Positions 11,896 through 23,400 of a DNA stretch of 64,000 bases are shown piece by piece (within the stretch, counting starts at the first letter, position 1; the number at the start of each line of letters is the position of its first letter). This stretch comes from Siphonodentalium dalli (Eukaryota; Mollusca; Scaphopoda; Gadilida; Siphonodentaliidae). A program made the position numbers and the translations under genes. The DNA lies in contig CP136064.1 of assembly GCA_032622095.1 (NCBI GenBank), forward strand, positions 138,401,954 to 138,465,953. Direction: 5' to 3'. The notes beneath the pieces were generated by a model. The model was not told where the DNA came from and did not search any database. It saw only the letters and a program-made list of their open reading frames with translations.

Positions 11896-13210
11896 TCCAC
11901 CATTTCATGGGACACTGGTTGGATTGTTCTGAAATGTAGTATTGGATTTAGGGGACCTTGATATATTTTTCAGACAAGCTGATGCCCCAATGAAGCCACT
12001 TTTTCTCACATTTGCTGAAATAGTATCCAAAACATCAACATATCAAGAGCCATTAGACTGAATTAGATAAAAATATATCACTTGGGTCTGTTTAAGCTGG
12101 AAAATACTCAAAATTTGTATAATTTTCTGCTATTATATCTGCATACTAGCCTTTTTGCTGAATCGTGAATTCCGGTTATATTGCCGTGTGAAATCCTAGT
12201 ACCAGATAACATTGGGTATGTACATGTATATAGCATACCACCTGAAAATGGCTTGAATATCGCATACCAAAGCGGGGTGGGGGTGTGTGTGACACCCTCC
12301 TTGATCATAGTCTGTATTCTACAGGGTATGTTAACTGTTTCGAGTTGGTGCAATTAATGTGGTTGTTTAATCTCTACCATCTGAAATCTATTTATAGCAT
12401 ATTTTGCTATCTGATCAATATTGCTACTGAGTACTGATATAAAAAAGGATAAAGATGGTGTGTCTCTTTCCCAAATGTTCTGTTTACATGTACATTTGGG
12501 GGTTTATGAGTCAAATAATAACAGACAACATGTCCTTCTAACACTAAGAAATAATATGTTCTTATGAACCAGGACAAAATATGACTATTTCTGGAGCATT
12601 ACAGCACATTATTACAAATCTATATTTGTAAGCAGTAAGATAATGACAGGAAACATGTCCTCAGACTAAGAAATAATTTTTTGGTGTGTATTTCACACCA
12701 CAGCTCATGTGTATACTCACATTAGTTTATGGAATTCAAAGGGAGAACCCCATTTAGAAAGTTTAAATGAGACAAAACTACCTCACTGTAGATGTAGTTG
12801 CAAGGTACAACATGTATTCTGGTAAATGACATTGGAACTAAAATAATGATTTTTGTGTCCACCGGTATGTCATGTACCGGTATACATTGCAACTACATGT
12901 ACATGTAACTTGCCTAACATACCATATACATGTATGAAGAGGGACTTTGCAAGTGTTTTTTAATCAAAATTTTAACCCAACTCTTGTTGTCAGTAAGTTT
13001 TAACCCATGCAGTTTAATGAGTTTATATATTTATATATTACATGTGTTTCTATACATATATTTTATCTTTAGTTAGTTTGTTGTCCTTGAATAAACTTGT
13101 ATTGCTGCACAATCAGTTTCCTTAATGTTCTATTATACTAAAACAACTCCATTGATAACAATACCCCTGCATCCCATCAAAATCTACTTCATTGCCATCC
13201 TCATCATTTC
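11896..13210. other. Unassigned sequence
   Basis: No gene or clear repeat. Contains several ACATGTA words and one two-copy phrase GACAACATGTCCT / GGAAACATGTCCT near 12525 and 12650. Confidence 0.3.
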
Positions 13211-13211
13211 A

Positions 13212-13998
13212 CTTTGGTATCCCCACCCAGGTGTACCTTGGTGTTATTCACCCAGGTGTTCCTTGGTGTTTCCTACCCATGTGTACCTTGGTGTTTTCTT
13301 ACCCAGGTGTACCTTGGTGTTTTCTTACCCAGGTGTACCTTGGTGTTTTCCTGCCCAGGTGTACCTTGGTGTTTCCTTACCTGGATGTACCTAGGGGTTT
13401 TCTAACCCAGGTGCATCTCAATGGGAAATCCACCTGGGTAAGAAAACACCAAGGTACACCGGCGTAAGAAAACACCAAGGTACACCTGGGTTGGAAACAT
13501 CAAGGTACACCTGGGTGGGGAACACCCAGGTAGGAAACATCAGGGTACACCTGGGTGAATAACACCAAGGTACACCTCGGTGGGAGCACCCAGGTAGAAA
13601 ACACCTGGGTGAATAACACCAAGGTAACCTGGGTGGGAAACACCCAGGTAGGAAACACCAGGGTACACCTGAGTGAATAACACCAAGGTAACCTGGGTGG
13701 GAAACACCCAGGTAGGAAACATCAGGGTAAACCTGGGTGAATAACACCATGGTACACCTGGGTGAGGAAACACCCAAGTAGGAAACACCAGGGTACACCT
13801 GGGTGGGAAACACCCAGGTAGGGTACACCTGGGTGTGGTCACCTGGGTAATTACACCCAGGTTTATCAATACCAGGGTTTTTATCCAGTTTAGGTGGGTA
13901 AATCATGGTAAAAACCCAGGTTTCGCGGGGTCTTGATGGTTGGTGGATGTCTTGGTAGATAGATTTTACCTGGGTTTCGGCCCAAAAAACCTGGGTGG
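13212..13998. repeat. Right subterminal ACCCAGGTGTACCTTGGTG array with inverted halves
   Basis: From 13212 to ~13425 the unit reads CCCAGGTGTACCTTGGTGTT on the plus strand. From ~13426 to 13998 it is inverted (AACACCAAGGTACACCTGGG), so the array forms a large hairpin around 13425. It lies immediately inside the right TIR of the giant element. Overlapping open frames on both strands (for example the LINE-B frame extended to 13418) are translations of this repeat. Confidence 0.85.
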
Positions 13999-14026
13999 AT
14001 TTACCCAGGTACATTTTTATATGGGC
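13999..14026 (-). repeat. Right terminal inverted repeat of the giant element
   Basis: An exact inverse of 53-80. The AT at 14027-14028 completes the proposed duplication, after which LINE-B codons resume (minus strand ...CTAGAGCAT). Confidence 0.85.
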
Positions 14027-15218
14027 ATGCTCTAGTAATTTATTATGGATAATTTTTTCTAATATTTTGCCGAGAACATTCAGAAGTGAAACTGGCCTAT
14101 AATTATTAGGATCTTTTTGGTCACCTTTTTTTAAAAGAGGTATAACATCCGCTTTTTTCCATTCATCTGGGAACTGACAAAGGTCTATCGATTTCTGAAA
14201 TAATATACTAAGTGGTTTGCATACAGTAGCATGTGTTTCTTTTAGCATGCGATGACTAATAACATCTGACCCACAAGCTTTTTTCGTTGGTAGATCTTTC
14301 AAAATTTTAGAAATTTTAGACTCGCTAATCGGTATTTCAGTGATAACTTCATCTGTCCGTTCATCAAAATTCGGCAAACATTTCGCTTTCATTCCTAATG
14401 AGCTGTTTGCAACAAAGATACTATTTAAAATCTCAGCTTTGTCTTTGTCATCGCAGTACATTTTGTTTGTATATGAGAGAGGCGGGATTCGTTGGTTATA
14501 ATTGTTACCCATAAATGTTTTTACAATATGCCAAAACTGTTTTGGGTTATTATTCATAACAAGAGATTCATCCAAGTGAGTCATATACTCATTTTTTGCG
14601 TGTTTCTTGGCAATATTCACTTGGTTTCGAGCTTTCTTATATTTCGACCACGTGAAACTCGTATTACATTTTAGAGCTTTTCTTCTATAGCGATCGCGTT
14701 GACGGATTAGTCTTCTGACTGTGCTATCAAACCACGGTTTATCATTTCTACGTACCAATATATCTCGGCGTGGTATGAAGGATTCGACCATCTTCAAAAA
14801 CGTATATCTGAAATGCTCAACAGATTCGTTGATGTCAAAACAGTTTACTTCATTATTAAGACATGCGGACCAGTTAGTTTCTTTTATTGCTCTATTTAAG
14901 CCTGTAAAGTCGGCATCAGAATAACTCCACACTATTCTTTTGTAGGCTTGTGTCACCCGGGGTGTCCTTTTTAGTTTGACAGACGTGGCATAGCGATCAG
15001 AAACTTCAAGGTCTACAATGGAGGGATTCATCGCTGTTAACGCTTCAGAGATAATTATTGGGTCTAAGAGCGTTTGTGACGTCGACGTTACTCGTGTTGG
15101 TTCTTCAATGACGTTAGACATGCCGACATATATAATATGATCGTACGTGACACGTAATGGAGCAACCACCAAGTTGATCATTAAGTTCAATGTTACAATA
15201 ATTATAGGATGTTCCGTA
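14027..15218 (-). pseudogene. LINE-B endonuclease C-terminus and N-terminal RT
   Basis: A minus-strand frame with the end of an APE-type endonuclease (EEPTRVTSTSQTLLDPIII, then LEVSDRYAT) and the start of the RT domain (FWHIVKTF, KKACGSDVISHRML, EWKKADVIPLLKKGD, NNYRPVSLLNVLGKILEKII). It aligns residue for residue with LINE-C at 49.2-52.6 kb. The endonuclease SDH motif reads SDR, which should inactivate it, and an upstream GD motif is degraded. The 5' side is cut by the palindromic element at 15219. The 3' side is cut by the giant element at 14026 and continues at 52-1. The annotated open frame runs on to 13418 only by reading into the insertion. Confidence 0.9.
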
Positions 15219-15754
15219 CAGGGTACTTCATGTGCTACACCACTCGGAGAAATGTCTGTGTCATCACACAAATACCATGCTAGAACTTGGATTGATATAT
15301 TCGTAATCGTATATAGTCACCAATAGCCGGGTTATCACCGTAGTAACGGACATTACCCATATAGTGAACTATTCAAACCCAGCATTAAAATCATGGTTAT
15401 GATCAGTCCAAACATGAGTAAAGTTCGAACATAAGATAATAATAGCTGAGAACCTGGTGTGAATTGAACTGTGGTGGGGCCTCAAGCATATCTACCCCTG
15501 CACGTCAGAACAAAATTATGCCATGAAATGCCATAATTAGCTTGAGGATGGAAGTGAACCATCATCCCACAGCGAAATCAACCAGGCCTGTTGGGTTTGA
15601 ATAGTTCGCTAGATGGGCAATGTCAGGTACTACGGTAGTAACCCAGCTATTGGTGACTATATACGATTACGAATATATCAATTCAAGTTATAACATGGTA
15701 TTTTAGTGTGATGACAGACATTTATCCGAGTGGTGTAGCACATGTAGTACCCTG
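15219..15754. mobile_element. Palindromic TA-target element, 536 bp
   Basis: Ends CAGGGTACTTCATGTGCTAC and GTAGCACATGTAGTACCCTG are flanked by TA (15217-15218, 15755-15756). Arms of ~165 bp share ATATAGTCACCAATAGC.. and its inverse. A distinct centre contains AGCTGAGAACCTGGTGTGAA and TCAAGCATATCTACCCCTGC. The first ~18 codons of the LINE-B frame come from this element. A sequence related to its centre is inverted at 36740-36965. Confidence 0.75.
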
Positions 15755-15820
15755 TATGCATATATACATATATATATCACAGCAGAAGTTTCCTTAGAAT
15801 TAATGGATGGAAATGGAATG

Positions 15821-16060
15821 CCTTTAATATTTGTATTATTTGAGTCGGACATAGATTACCTTAGCTGCAGGCAATCAATGCAATACATGTAAACTATGTA
15901 GAAAAAGAAATTATTGAATGAAGTGTAGTGAATATGATGCGTCACTTTAATATTTGAGTCGGACATAGCTTAGCTTACCTGAAGGCAATCAATGCAATAA
16001 GTGATGTAGAAACAGAAATTATTGAATGAAGTGTAATGAATATGAAGCGTCATTTTAATG
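15821..16060 (+). repeat. Tandem duplication, unit ~120 bp
   Basis: TTTGAGTCGGACATAG.., GGCAATCAATGCAATA and GAAATTATTGAATGAAGTGT occur twice (about 15838-15950 and 15952-16055). A more diverged third copy with GATCAATGCAATGAACAGTG lies near 16756-16860. Confidence 0.7.
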
Positions 16061-16999
16061 CAATATCGATTGGCTTTAATCGGATTATACCAGTGATGTT
16101 GGCATTAATTAAGGGAGGCCATTAATTAATAAAAGCTTTAGCAATAAAACTAAAAGCTTATGCAACTCCTTTGTTAGTTAATCCTTATTGTTTATTTTAG
16201 CGGACACCCACATTACAGCCGTGACCAAATTAAACTTTCAAAGTTACAACTTACAATTTACATGCATCATGATTCAGACTGTACAATCTGACAATAGTCA
16301 ATACTACAAACGTATCTTCCAGGCTGCAGTCTAGGAAATAATACTTCTTCCATTTAGTTAAAAAATTAACTACTACTGTAACTTGATAATTGTCTTGCTT
16401 AAATGATAGCTACACAAAACATTTCCAAAAAATTTAAATGTAAAATAACAATTAATTAGGCTAATTTCAGATAAAGTCAAAAGTTTTTAGTTTTATTTCT
16501 TATTTTATATTTTTAAAATTTGTATTGATGTTATAAAATAAAGCGATAGTTGAAATTGTCAATTTTCGGTAGTCTCCACTTCTTCCTGAAGTCTCCCTAA
16601 ATTTCCTGAAGTCTCCCTAAATTTCCTGGAGGGAGACTTCAAGTCTCCCTGTTCTGAACCCCTAGGCTGAGGCCTGATTGGGTGGAAGAGAAATGTCACT
16701 TTAATAGTTAACGATGATATACATATAGAATTATAGATTATCCCCATTGAAGACGATCAATGCAATGAACAGTGTAGAAATGGAGAAAATGTTGCCTGAA
16801 TGAATCAATGTGTGAACATAAAGTCTCACTTTAATGAAATATTGAGATGATGGAATCAACGATGAATTTGCAATTTCTTTAATGATGAAATTGGTTTACA
16901 TATACATGTATATGCAGCTGAAAATGTGAATTGACTGAAATGTAATTATCAAAGTGTCAATGGCACTGTACCGGTAGCTAACGTGGAAAAGGAATAATT
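16061..16999. other. Unassigned AT-rich sequence
   Basis: No gene recognised. Contains a small CTCCCTAAATTTCCTGAAGT repetition at 16580-16630. Confidence 0.3.
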
Positions 17000-19900
17000 T
17001 CATGTGTTACAGTTAATGGAGCGATTAGGAATGTGGAAAGTTGAAAGGCCTAGTTATGCAAAGATTAAAATCAAAGATGGCCACGACAGCCATGTTTTTT
17101 GGCAAATGACCCAAAAAAGACTCCTTCCTATTTACATGTCATTGTTAACATCCCTCACAAATTTCATGATGATCCGACAAAAGATACGACATGTAGCCCG
17201 TGTCAAAGGATTTAGTTGTGTAAAGAGTAAAATACAAGATGGCTGGTTTTTTGGTTGAATTTAAAATGAATCTTTTCCCATCTACATGTAATTGTTAACA
17301 TCCATGACAAATCTCATGATGACTGGACCAAAGATTCGACTTGTAGCCCTTGACAAAGAATTTAGTCATGCAAAGAGTATAATCCAAGATGGCTGCTGGC
17401 GGCCATGTTTTTGGCCGAACAACCCCAAAATTACTTGTTTCCCATCTACATGTCAATTTTAACATCCATGACAAATGTAATGAAAGTGTCAATGACACTG
17501 TAGCTCAACTTAGTAGGGGAATGATTTAATGGTTGACAGTAAATGGAGTAATAGGAAAGGTGCTAATTGAAATGTCTAAGTAAGACTAGATGTACATGTC
17601 AATATCAACATTCATGACAGGTTTCATAATGATCGGATCAGGGATGTGGTGATTATGGTGTGCCAAAGGATTTATTGATGCAAAGAGTAAATTCTAAAAT
17701 GGCCAATGGCAGCCATGTTTTTTTCCGAACTACCCCAAAATGAACTGTTCCCATCTACAGCCTTTACAAATCTCATAATGATCTGATCAAAGGTACGACC
17801 TGTAGCCTGTGCCAATGGATTTAGTCATGCAAAGAGTAAAATCCAAGATGGCTGCTGGCGGCCATGTTTTTCGGCTGAACGACCCCAAAATAACTTGTTT
17901 CCCATCTACATGTCATTGTTAACATCCATGACAAATTTCATGAAGTTCCGACCAAAGCTACGACCTGTAGCCCGCACCAAAGGATTTAGTCATGCAAAGA
18001 GTAAAATCCAATATGGCTGCTGGCGGACATGTTTTTTAGACAAATGACCCCAAAAACACTCGTTCCCATCTACATGTTAATATTAACATCCATGATAAAT
18101 ATCATGATGATCAGACGAACAGTACGACCTGTAGCCCGTGCCAATGGATTGAATTTTGAAATCCAAGATGGCCGCCAGTGGCCGTGTTTTTTGGTCGTAT
18201 GACCCCAAAATGACTCATTCCCATCTACATGTCAATATCAACATTCATAACAAATTTCATAAAGATCAGACCAAAGGTACGACCTGTAGCCCGCGCCAAA
18301 GGATTTAGTCATGCAAAGAGTAAAATCCAAGATGGCTGCTGGTGGCCATGTTTTTTGACCGAACGACCCCAAAATCACTCGTTCCCATCTACATGTCATT
18401 GTTAACATCCATGACAAATTTCATGAAGTTCTGACCAAAGCTACAACCTGTAGCCCGCGCCAAAGAATTTAGTCATGCAAAGAGTAAAATCCAAGATGGC
18501 TGCTGGCGGCCATGTGTTTTGACTGAACGACCCCAAAATCACTCGTTGCCATCTACATTTGTACATGTCAATATTAATATCCATGACAAATTTCATGATT
18601 ATCAGACGAACAGTACGACCTGTAGCCCGCGCCATTGGATTGAATTTTGAAATCCAAGATAGCCGCCAGCAGCCATGTTTTTTGTCCAGATGACCCCAAA
18701 ATGACTCGTTCCCATCTACATGTCAATATCAACATTCATGACAAATTTAATAAAGATCAGACCAAAGGTACGACCTGTAGCCCGCGCCAAAGGATTTAGT
18801 CATGCAAAGAGTAAAATCCACGTTTTTTGGCCGAACGACCCCAAAATCACTCGTTCCCATCTACATGTCATTGTTAACATCCATGACAAATTTCATGAAG
18901 TTCTGACCAAAGCTACAACCTGTATTAGTCATGCAAAGAGTAAAATCCAAGATGGCTGCTGGCGGCCATGATTTTTGGCTGAACGACCCCAAAATCACTC
19001 GTTCCCATCTACATGTCAATATTAACATCCATGACAAATTTCATGATAAGACGAACAGCACGACCTGTAGCCCGCGCCAATGGATTGAATTTTGAAATCC
19101 AAGATGGCCACCAGCGGCCATTCGTTCCCATCTACATGTCAAGGTCAACATTCGTGACAAATTTCATAAAGATCAGACCAAAGGTACAACCTGTAGCCCG
19201 CGCCAAAGGAAATTGTTGAGGGACACACGCACACACGGACGACGGACGCCAAACCATGGCAATAGCTCAAACTTACAAAGTAAGTTGAGCTAATAATGAT
19301 CCGACAAAAGATATGACCTGTGGCCCGTGCTAATGGATTGAATTTTGAAATCCAAGATGACCACTGACGGCCATGTTTTTTGGTCAAACGACCCCAAAAT
19401 GACTCGTTCCCATCTACATTGTACATGTCAATAGCCATGACAAATATCATAATGATCTGACCAAAGGTACGACCTAGGGCCTGTGCCGAAGGATTTAGTC
19501 ATGAAAAGAGTAAAATCCAAGATGCTCATGACGGCCATGTTTTTTGGTCGAACTACCCCAAAATGACTCATTCCCATCAGCCTGTCATTATTAACATCCA
19601 TGACAAATTTCATGATAATCAGACGAACAGTACGACATGAAGACCGCGCCAATCGATTTAATTTTGAAATCAAAGATGGCTGCCAGCGGCCATGTTTTTT
19701 GGCCAAATTACCCCAAAATGACTCATTCCCATCTACATGTCAATGTCAACATTCATATCAAATTTCATAATAATCTGACCAAAGTTTGGACCTGTAGCCT
19801 GTGCCAAAGGATTTAGTCATGCAAAGAGTAAAATCCAAGATGGCTGCTGGCGGCCATGTCTTTTGACCGAATGACCCCAAAAGGACTCGTTCCCATTTAC

Positions 19901-21784
19901 ATGTCAAGAGCCATGACAAATTTCATGAAGATCCGACCAAAGCTACGACCTGTAGCCCGCGCCGAAGGATTTAGTCATGCAAAGAGTAAAATCCAAGATG
20001 GCTACTGGTGGCCATATTTTTTGGCCTAACGACCCCAAAATAACTCGTTGCCATCTACATGTCAATATTAACATCTATGACAAATTTCATGATAATCAGA
20101 CGAACAGTACGACCTGTAGACCGCGCCAATCTATTTAATTTTGAAATCAAAGATGGCTGCCAGCCGCCATGTTTTTTGGCCAAATTACCCCAAAATGACT
20201 CATTCCCATCTACATGTCAATGTCAACATTCATGACAAATTTCATAATAATCTGACCAAAGTTAGTACCTGTAGCCTGTGCCAAAGGATTTAGTCATGCA
20301 AAGAGTAAAATCCAAGATGGCTGCTGGCGGCCATGTCTTTTGACCGAATGACCCCAAAAGGACTCGTTCCCATTTACATGTCAAGATCAACAGCCATGAC
20401 AAATTTCATGAAGATCCGACCAAAGCTACGACCTGTAGCCCGCGCCAAGGATTTAGTCATGCAAAGATTAAAATCCAAGATGCTCATGACGGCCATGTTT
20501 TTAAGCCAAACTACCCCAAAATGACTCGTTCCCATCTGCCTGTCATTATTAACATCCATGACAAATTTCATGATAATCAGACAAACAGTACGACCTGTAG
20601 ACCGCGCCAATCTATTTAATTTTGAAATCAAAGATGGCTGCCAGCGGCCATGTTTTTTAGCCAAATGACCCCAAAATGACTCATTCCCCATCTACATGTC
20701 AATGTCAACATTCATGACAAATTTCATGAAGATCAGACCAAAGGTACGACATGTAGCCCGTGCCAAAGGATTTAGTCATGCAAAGAGTAAAACCCAAGAT
20801 GGCTGCTGGCGGCCATGTTTTTTGGCCAAATGACCCCAAAATGACTCGTTCCCATCTGCATGTCATTGTTAACACCCATGACAAATTTCATGAAGATCCA
20901 ACTAAAGCTACAACCTGTAGCCTGCACCAAAGAATTTAGTCATGCAAAGAGTAAAATCCAAGATGGCTGCTGGCGGCCATGTTTTTTGGTCGAACAACCC
21001 CAAAATGACTCGTTCCCATCTACATGTCAATATTAACATCCATGACAAATTTCATGATGATCAGACAAACAGTACGACCTGTAGTACGCGCCAATGGATT
21101 TAATTTTGAAATCCAAGATGGCCACCAGCGGCGATGTTTTTTGGCGAATGACCCCAAAATGACTCGTTCCCATCTACATGTCAATGTCAACATTTATGAC
21201 AAATTTCATAAAGATCAGACCAAAGGTACGACCTGTAGCCTGCACCAAAGAATTTAGTCATGCAAAGAGTAAAATCCAAGATGGCTGCTGGCGGCCATTT
21301 TTTTTGGTCGAACAACCCCAAAATGACTCGTTCCCATCTACATGTCAATATTAACATCCATGACAAATTTCATGATGATCAGACAAACAGTACGACCTGT
21401 AGAACGCGCCAATGGATTTAATTTTGAAATCCAAGATGGCCACCAGCGGCGATGTTTTTTGGTGAATGACCCCAAAATGACTCGTTCCCATCTACATGTC
21501 AATGTCAACATTTATGACAAATTTCATAAAGATCAGACCAAAGGTACGACCTGTAGCCCGCGCCAAAGGATTTAGTCATGCAAAGAGTAACATCCAAGAT
21601 GGCTGCTGGTGGCCATGTTTTTTTGGCCGAACAACCCAAAAATGACTCGTTCCCATCTACATGTCAATATTAACATCCATGACAAATTTCATGAAGATCA
21701 GACTAAAGGCACAACCTTGAAATCCAAGATGGCCGCCAAGATGTTTTTTGATCGAAAGACCCCAAAATGATTCGTTCCCATCTA
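17000..21784 (+). repeat. Hairpin family 1: tandem array of alternating ~150-160-bp units
   Basis: About 30 units start around CCCATCTACATGTCAATRTT and continue through CATGACAAATTTCATGAAG, ACGACCTGTAGCCCGCGCCA, CCAAGATGGC and GGCCATGTTTTTTGG. Two half-unit types alternate. Type A has GGATTTAGTCATGCAAAGAG and GATGGCTGCTGGCGGCC. Type B has GGATTKAATTTTGAAATCCA and GATGGCCGCCAGCGGCC. The higher-order period is therefore ~310 bp. Open frames of 60-105 residues on both strands are repeat translations. The array continues after two nested insertions at 22805-22955. Similar sequence is at 34706-34806 and, inverted, at 47475-48110. Confidence 0.9.
19215..19295 (+). repeat. Internal terminal-hairpin module of family 1
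   Basis: ACACACGCACACACGGACGA then CCATGGCAATAGCTCAAACT, and a hairpin AGCTCAAACTTAC|AAA|GTAAGTTGAGCT followed by AATAA. The same module closes the array at 22865-22955. Its presence in the middle means two family-1 elements are joined here, the second starting inside a unit. Confidence 0.8.
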
Positions 21785-22181
21785 CCCTGCTGGGAAAAAC
21801 AAGTGTCCACTTAACCACGGTGCGCTTAGCATTGCCACCGCGGCCGAAATGCAACTACACCGCGGCTCCACTGGCTAACTACAGTTGGGCATTGGTTTAT
21901 TTGCCATTCGGCCATGGTGTACAAATGTAGTTGCCGCTGTGTACATTCATCAAACTGAAAAAAGACAATACAAACCAGAAATCTAACCACGGTGTACATA
22001 CCATTCGGCCCCGTTGTAGTTGCTTTTTGGCCATGGTGTACATGTGTACTTGTCGTTCGGCCGCGGTGTACATGTACTTGCCGCTCGGCCGCGGCGCTCA
22101 ACTGCAGTTACAAACTCTGACACTGCACCCGAATGGCAAATACACCGTGGTGCCAATGGACACTTGTTTTGTCCAGCAGGG
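21785..22181. mobile_element. TA-target MITE 'CCCTGCTGG', copy 1, inside the array
   Basis: Ends CCCTGCTGGGAAAAACAAGT and ACTTGTTTTGTCCAGCAGGG, flanked by TA (21783-21784, 22182-22183). The flanks join to CCCATCTACATGTCAATGTC, exactly the array consensus, which proves both the insertion and the TA duplication. The body carries many CGGCCRYGGTGTA words. Copy 2 is at 25607-25989. Confidence 0.9.
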
Positions 22182-22207
22182 TACATGTCAATGTCAACAT
22201 TCATGAC

Positions 22208-22804
22208 CAGGGTTCGCTCTGCCACTTGCCAAATTTGCCAATGGCAAAAATAATTCACAGTTGGCAAAAAATATTTTCATTTGGCAAAAGTTTTGGCAAG
22301 TCACTTTTTAATTCCTTATTAATGAAGTTAAAAAATATCGGTCAATCAATACCATTCATTTTCGGTAATTATTACAATGGAATTATATTAGTTGTGTTTT
22401 ATATGGTTTCGCAAAAGTTAACACCTCCATTAAGATGCAGTTAATCTGATATCATTAGTATCGACGGGTGGAGGGATTACCTCTATTTAGTGTGATGGTG
22501 GTGCTTACATAGCTAATCTTCATATGATGTTCGCTTTTGATCAAGCAACGCTTCTACTATTGTATTGTTCGGTAATCGGTTTATTGTTGTATGATAAACC
22601 GTAATAGATGAGATCATAATCATTAACTAACTGCTTTTTTATCGATATCAAACAGTGAGTGTCGAAACATAAGACTCAGTCAAGGTTGCAGAAAATGATG
22701 CTATTGGGAATAATATTTGGCAAATTCTAAAAGAATTTGGCAAAAAATATTTTCATTTGGCAAATTATTTGGCAAATGTAAATTTCGTTCCAGCGCGGAC
22801 CCTG
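22208..22804. mobile_element. hAT-like element, 597 bp, with 8-bp duplication
   Basis: Ends CAGGGTTCGCTCTG and inverse CAGGGTCCGCGCTG. TTCATGAC occurs at 22200-22207 and 22805-22812, and the joined flanks restore the array phrase CATTCATGACAAATTTC. An 8-bp duplication with CAGGG ends is characteristic of hAT elements (family knowledge). TTGGCAAA repeats lie near both ends (22222-22300 and 22715-22780). No transposase. Confidence 0.9.
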
Positions 22805-22955
22805 TTCATGACAAATTTCAAAGAGATCAGACTAAAGGCACAACCTGTATCCCGCGACAAAGTAAATTGTTGACGGACACACAGACACACGGATGACGGA
22901 CGCCAACCCATGGCAATAGCTCAAACTTACAAAGTTGTAAGTTGAGCTAATAAAA
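22805..22955 (+). repeat. 3' end of the family-1 array with terminal hairpin
   Basis: The array resumes mid-unit after the hAT-like element and ends with GACGGACACACAGACACACG, CCATGGCAATAGCTCAAAC and the stem GCTCAAACTTAC|AAAGTT|GTAAGTTGAGC followed by TAATAAAA. Confidence 0.8.
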
Positions 22956-23059
22956 CGGGATGCGTTGGAATTTTGCAAAATGAATAAAATGAAAACCGTC
23001 AGGAGCTCCGAAATAGAGGTGGGCGGGTCACCGGAAACACAGGTATATATATTTTTTGG

Positions 23060-23158
23060 CTTTACTACTTCGGGGTTCATGCAGTTTGCTGAATTTTTCT
23101 TGCGGTAAAAATCCGATGACCACATTGAACCCGCCGTTCATTTCTTATATAATACAGC
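23060..23158. mobile_element. Partial hairpin MITE 'ACGGCGG', copy 2
   Basis: Matches 32075-32152 closely: CTTCGGGGTTCATGCAGTTT, CTGAATTTTTCT, TGACCACATTGAA and CCGCCGTTCATTTCTTAT. The left half is missing. Confidence 0.65.
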
Positions 23159-23211
23159 AGTATTACATGGGGTGACACCACTATAGAGGGGGTCAATTAC
23201 TTAAATCTAGG

Positions 23212-23400
23212 GAAGTCGATAGCCGAGAGGTACTGTAGTGTACTGGTCTCTCGTGCTAGCGGGCCAGGGATCGCAACCTGGTCAGGGTATTCTGACAAAA
23301 ATCAGAACTCGGTCAGATACCAAGTTTGTAAAGCTGAAAAGTCTCATTTGAGATCACTGAATAAAGATCCGAATGCAAAAATACCGACTTCCCCCATTAC
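23212..23400 (+). mobile_element. tRNA-derived SINE
   Basis: TAGCCGAGAGGTACTG (23220 on) fits a Pol III A box of the Ser/Leu-tRNA type. GGATCGCAACC (23268-23278) matches 8 of 11 positions of the B box consensus at normal spacing. The tail runs through TCTGACAAAAATCAGAACTC and GATCACTGAATAAAG to about 23400. I cannot fold it into an intact tRNA, so it is a SINE head, not a functional tRNA gene. Confidence 0.65.

Larger units (their letters stand above)
53..14026. mobile_element. Giant 13,974-bp TIR element inserted in LINE-B
   Basis: The ends are perfect 28-bp inverted repeats (53-80 and 13999-14026) beginning GCCCATATAAAAATGTACCT. They are flanked by AT at 51-52 and 14027-14028, and deleting the element plus one AT restores the LINE-B codon series. 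Both ends run into ACCCAGGT-rich subterminal repeats. Internal cargo is a 45-bp minisatellite, a LINE 3' fragment and several nested MITEs. No open frame resembles a transposase, so it looks non-autonomous. The 2-bp AT duplication does not match the TA of Tc1/mariner and the superfamily is unresolved. An alternative reading is insertion between A and T without duplication. The single-insertion interpretation rests on reading-frame continuity across 14 kb. Confidence 0.8.

Noticed and set aside
13418-14026. C-terminal ~200 codons of the 617-codon minus-strand frame as protein
   Set aside because: They are a translation of the ACCCAGGT array and TIR of the giant element (repeated PGVPWCF-type peptide); no LINE homology remains after LLEH.
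17004-21575. Many 60-105-codon frames in both directions
   Set aside because: They repeat with the ~155-bp units and start or stop with unit variants; no coding constraint is visible.
23212-23290. Functional tRNA gene
   Set aside because: A and B boxes are degenerate and no proper acceptor stem or anticodon arm could be drawn; SINE head fits better.
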